60,424 bases of DNA, taken from assembly GCA_012512595.1 (NCBI GenBank), contig JAAZDW010000003.1, forward strand, positions 1 through 60,424. The letters run 5' to 3'. This stretch comes from Erysipelothrix sp. GTDB lineage: Bacteria; Bacillota_I; Bacilli_A; Erysipelotrichales; Erysipelotrichaceae. The notes under the pieces are model-generated. The model saw only the letters and a list, made by a program, of their open reading frames with translations, had not been told where the DNA came from and did no database searches. This document shows positions 59,926 through 60,424 of this stretch, in pieces; within the stretch, counting starts at the first letter, position 1, and every line of letters starts with the position of its first letter. A program made the position numbers and the translations under genes.

Positions 59926-60414
59926 TCAAGTTCTTTTTAATCTATCTAAAGTCTTGGTTGAAATAATCCCGGTTACGATTCCGGTTATTACTGATAAAAT
60001 TAAAAGTGCTGGTAGTAAGATAAAGACTTGATTTAAACTGTAAATCTTTGATATGACAATTATCTGCCCTAGTGGATGAAAGATGGAACTAACTACACTT
60101 AATAGTAAAACACTAGGTTGAAAAATAAAATTAATAATTATTACGACAACTGTACTTAATGAAACGCCAGCCAGTGAAGTATAAAATGGAATACTAAGTA
60201 AGGTCCCACGCATTACTGATACTAGTAAAACGCGCATTAAATTATTGCCAATCATTGCCTTTGGCCCATACCACTTTAAAACAATGACCCCCACAATATA
60301 AGCAATTCCAAGTTTGGCGCCCAAGATGTTTAAGCCTGGATCAAAGGCATGGAGCACAATACTTAAAGTTAAAAATAAAGTTAAGTGCATCATTTTTCTT
60401 GTACCATTTTGCAT
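59926..60414 (-). CDS. Gx-transporter family / heptaprenyl diphosphate synthase component I-like membrane protein
   Basis: A 162-residue membrane protein with about five helices, a GAKLGIAYIVGVIVLKWYGPKA segment and RVLLVSVMRGTLLS, resembling proteins annotated as heptaprenyl diphosphate synthase subunit I or Gx transporters (S-component-like). The ATG at 60414 is the first in view, but the frame is open to the window edge, so the protein may start further upstream. Its function is not established. Confidence 0.72.
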   Translation of the reverse strand: MQNGTRKMMHLTLFLTLSIVLHAFDPGLNILGAKLGIAYIVGVIVLKWYGPKAMIGNNLMRVLLVSVMRGTLLSIPFYTSLAGVSLSTVVVIIINFIFQPSVLLLSVVSSIFHPLGQIIVISKIYSLNQVFILLPALLILSVITGIVTGIISTKTLDRLKRT

Positions 60415-60424
60415 AATGCACCAC

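Overview
The window is about 60 kb of A+T-rich, gene-dense chromosome from a low-GC, Gram-positive-derived bacterium. Three things place it in the Bacilli lineage near the wall-less or wall-reduced Mollicutes relatives (Izemoplasmatales, RF39 or Haloplasma-like groups): very low GC, a DUF3196-type protein otherwise typical of mollicutes, and gene orders that match Bacillus. UGA acts as a stop (trmD, lon and the TadC gene end in TGA) and Trp is TGG, so the mycoplasma code is not used. The lineage is inferred from gene content, not from a marker phylogeny.

Layout. 1-3.9 kb: a partial membrane gene, metK behind an S-box (SAM) riboswitch, an unknown 7-TM protein, a DUF1287 protein and coaX. 3.9-8.1 kb: a compact Tad/Flp pilus-like operon (minor pseudopilin, CpaB, CpaF ATPase, TadB, TadC, an overlooked 48-aa Flp-like pilin, TadE) closed by a strong terminator. 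8.1-11.4 kb: a short pyrophosphatase-like protein, a DnaQ-type exonuclease, a small membrane protein and an ABC exporter. 11.4-15.9 kb: sepF-divIVA-[T-box]-ileS-rRNA methyltransferase. 16.1-17.7 kb: a plus-strand CBS/DRTGG family II pyrophosphatase. 17.8-24.8 kb: rpsP-khpA-rimM-trmD-YgjP-like protease, apt-rel, and pit with its DUF47 partner. 25-29 kb: ecfA1-ecfA2-ecfT-truA-PHP phosphoesterase. 29.2-29.7 kb: a plus-strand cluster of six tRNAs (Val, Thr, Tyr, Gln, Lys, Gly). 29.8-38.8 kb: rplS-lepB-rbgA-rnhB, tkt, and tig-lon-engB under a CIRCE/HrcA-type operator. 38.9-40.8 kb: a DUF3196 gene, two tRNA-Arg genes with near-identical terminators, and two unknown small genes. 40.8-51.3 kb: a MacB/FtsX-type ABC pair, a glutamate racemase-phosphodiesterase fusion, uvrC, mutS2, cvpA and the divergent rnhC. 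51.4-56.1 kb: dUTPase-cca-lspA-rluD-rhomboid-comEB. 56.2-60.4 kb: a heterodimeric ABC exporter and a Gx-transporter-family gene.

Most of the window is core metabolism, translation, ribosome assembly, repair, protein quality control and envelope functions, arranged in tight same-strand operons with many 4-14 bp overlaps. Regulation visible in the DNA includes an S-box before metK, a T-box before ileS, CIRCE before tig, a possible L19 leader, several consensus sigma-A promoters and many hairpin-U terminators. Items most worth a second look are the minimal Tad system with its tiny pilin, the MurI-YfcE fusion, the CIRCE element controlling trigger factor, the duplicated tRNA-Arg/terminator unit, and the IleRS with an HSGT instead of HIGH motif. 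No IS elements, prophage, CRISPR arrays or clear recent transfers were seen.
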